Assembly (NCBI GenBank): GCA_028290165.1
Contig: JAQGKJ010000011.1
Span: 1 to 6,170, forward strand
Source of the DNA: Bradyrhizobium sp.
Lineage (GTDB): Bacteria > Pseudomonadota > Alphaproteobacteria > Rhizobiales > Xanthobacteraceae
Length of the DNA: 6,170 bases
Direction of reading: 5' to 3'
Shown: positions 5,770 through 6,170 of the stretch, one piece after another
Position numbering within the stretch: the stretch's first letter is position 1
Layout of the letters: every line of letters starts with the position of its first letter
The notes under the pieces: generated by a model
The model's input: only the letters and a program-made list of their open reading frames with translations
Told to the model about the DNA's origin: nothing
Databases searched by the model: none
Translations under genes and position numbers: made by a program

Positions 5770-6170
5770 ATGAGCCAAATCATTGTCCACGCCGGCGACT
5801 TTACCTTCCAGGCCCGTTTCGAAGAACAGCTGGCGCCGAAAACCTGCGCGGCCTTTCGCAAGGCGATGCCATTCGAGAGCCAGGCGATCCATGTGCGCTG
5901 GAGCGGCGAGGGGGTGTGGATGCCGCTCGGCGATCTCGATTTTGGGGTCGGCTATGAGAACCACACCAGTTATCCCGCGCCCGGCCACATCATCCTGTAT
6001 CCGGGCGGCATCAGCGAAACCGAAATCCTGCTCGCCTATAGCGGCGTGCATTTCTCCAGCAAGATGGGCCAACTGGCCGGCAACCATTTCATCACGCTCA
6101 CCTCCAATCTCGAAAGCTTGCCTGAGATGGGCAAGACCGTGCTCTGGAAGGGCGCCCAGAAAGTCCGCTT
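5770..6170 (+). CDS. DUF3830 family, cyclophilin-like protein (3' end outside window)
   Basis: ATG at 5770 opens a frame that runs 133 codons to the window edge without a stop. The order of conserved pieces fits DUF3830: an N-terminal strand (FTFQARFEEQLAPKTCAAFRKAMPF, 11-35) as in cyclophilin-like folds, HVRWSGEGVWMPL (41-53), YENHTSYPAPGHIILYPGG (62-80), ILLAYSG (86-92) and the late GQLAGNHFITL (100-110). Little should be missing, as the family is only about 150 residues. DUF3830 proteins are small cytosolic proteins with a predicted cyclophilin-like beta-barrel and no established reaction; in rhizobia they often sit with amidohydrolase or hydantoinase-type genes, which would lie beyond the right edge. 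There is no signal peptide. The ribosome binding site is weak (GAG about 10 bp upstream). An antisense open frame at 5755-6087 is a shadow of this gene. Confidence 0.85.
   Translation, partial: MSQIIVHAGDFTFQARFEEQLAPKTCAAFRKAMPFESQAIHVRWSGEGVWMPLGDLDFGVGYENHTSYPAPGHIILYPGGISETEILLAYSGVHFSSKMGQLAGNHFITLTSNLESLPEMGKTVLWKGAQKVR

Overview
The window most resembles an alphaproteobacterium of the Bradyrhizobium/Rhodopseudomonas group. The reasons are high GC, short secreted proteins of a style common there, and long intergenic stretches made of palindromic repeats whose sequences I recognise from those genomes. This assignment rests on recall, not on a search.

Layout: (1) 1-542, the 3' end of an AsmA-family gene on the + strand. 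It converges at a hairpin (564-594) on a minus-strand block. (2) 597-3145, an accessory, lower-GC block on the minus strand. It holds a 489-residue protein with a C-terminal PD-(D/E)XK nuclease-like domain, a fic gene broken by an in-frame TAG and a one-base frameshift, and, upstream of fic and overlapping it by GTGA, a small intact ORF that is probably the Fic partner/antitoxin. (3) 3354-3599, a small membrane-anchored protein on the minus strand. (4) 3600-4726, about 1.1 kb with no credible gene. It is a string of repeats: a 116-bp palindromic element (3712-3827), a roughly 570-bp structured dispersed element (about 3870-4445), an element with 29-bp inverted arms (4492-4611) and a terminator-like hairpin (4669-4701). 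(5) 4727-5005 (minus) and 5291-5584 (plus), two small secreted proteins transcribed divergently. (6) 5770-6170, the 5' part of a DUF3830 cyclophilin-like gene running off the window.

Nothing here is a clearly complete new system. The most interesting leads are the nuclease-like protein, which looks like the detached C-terminus of a larger defence-type protein, next to a decaying Fic toxin whose partner is still intact, and the structured repeat element in 3870-4445.
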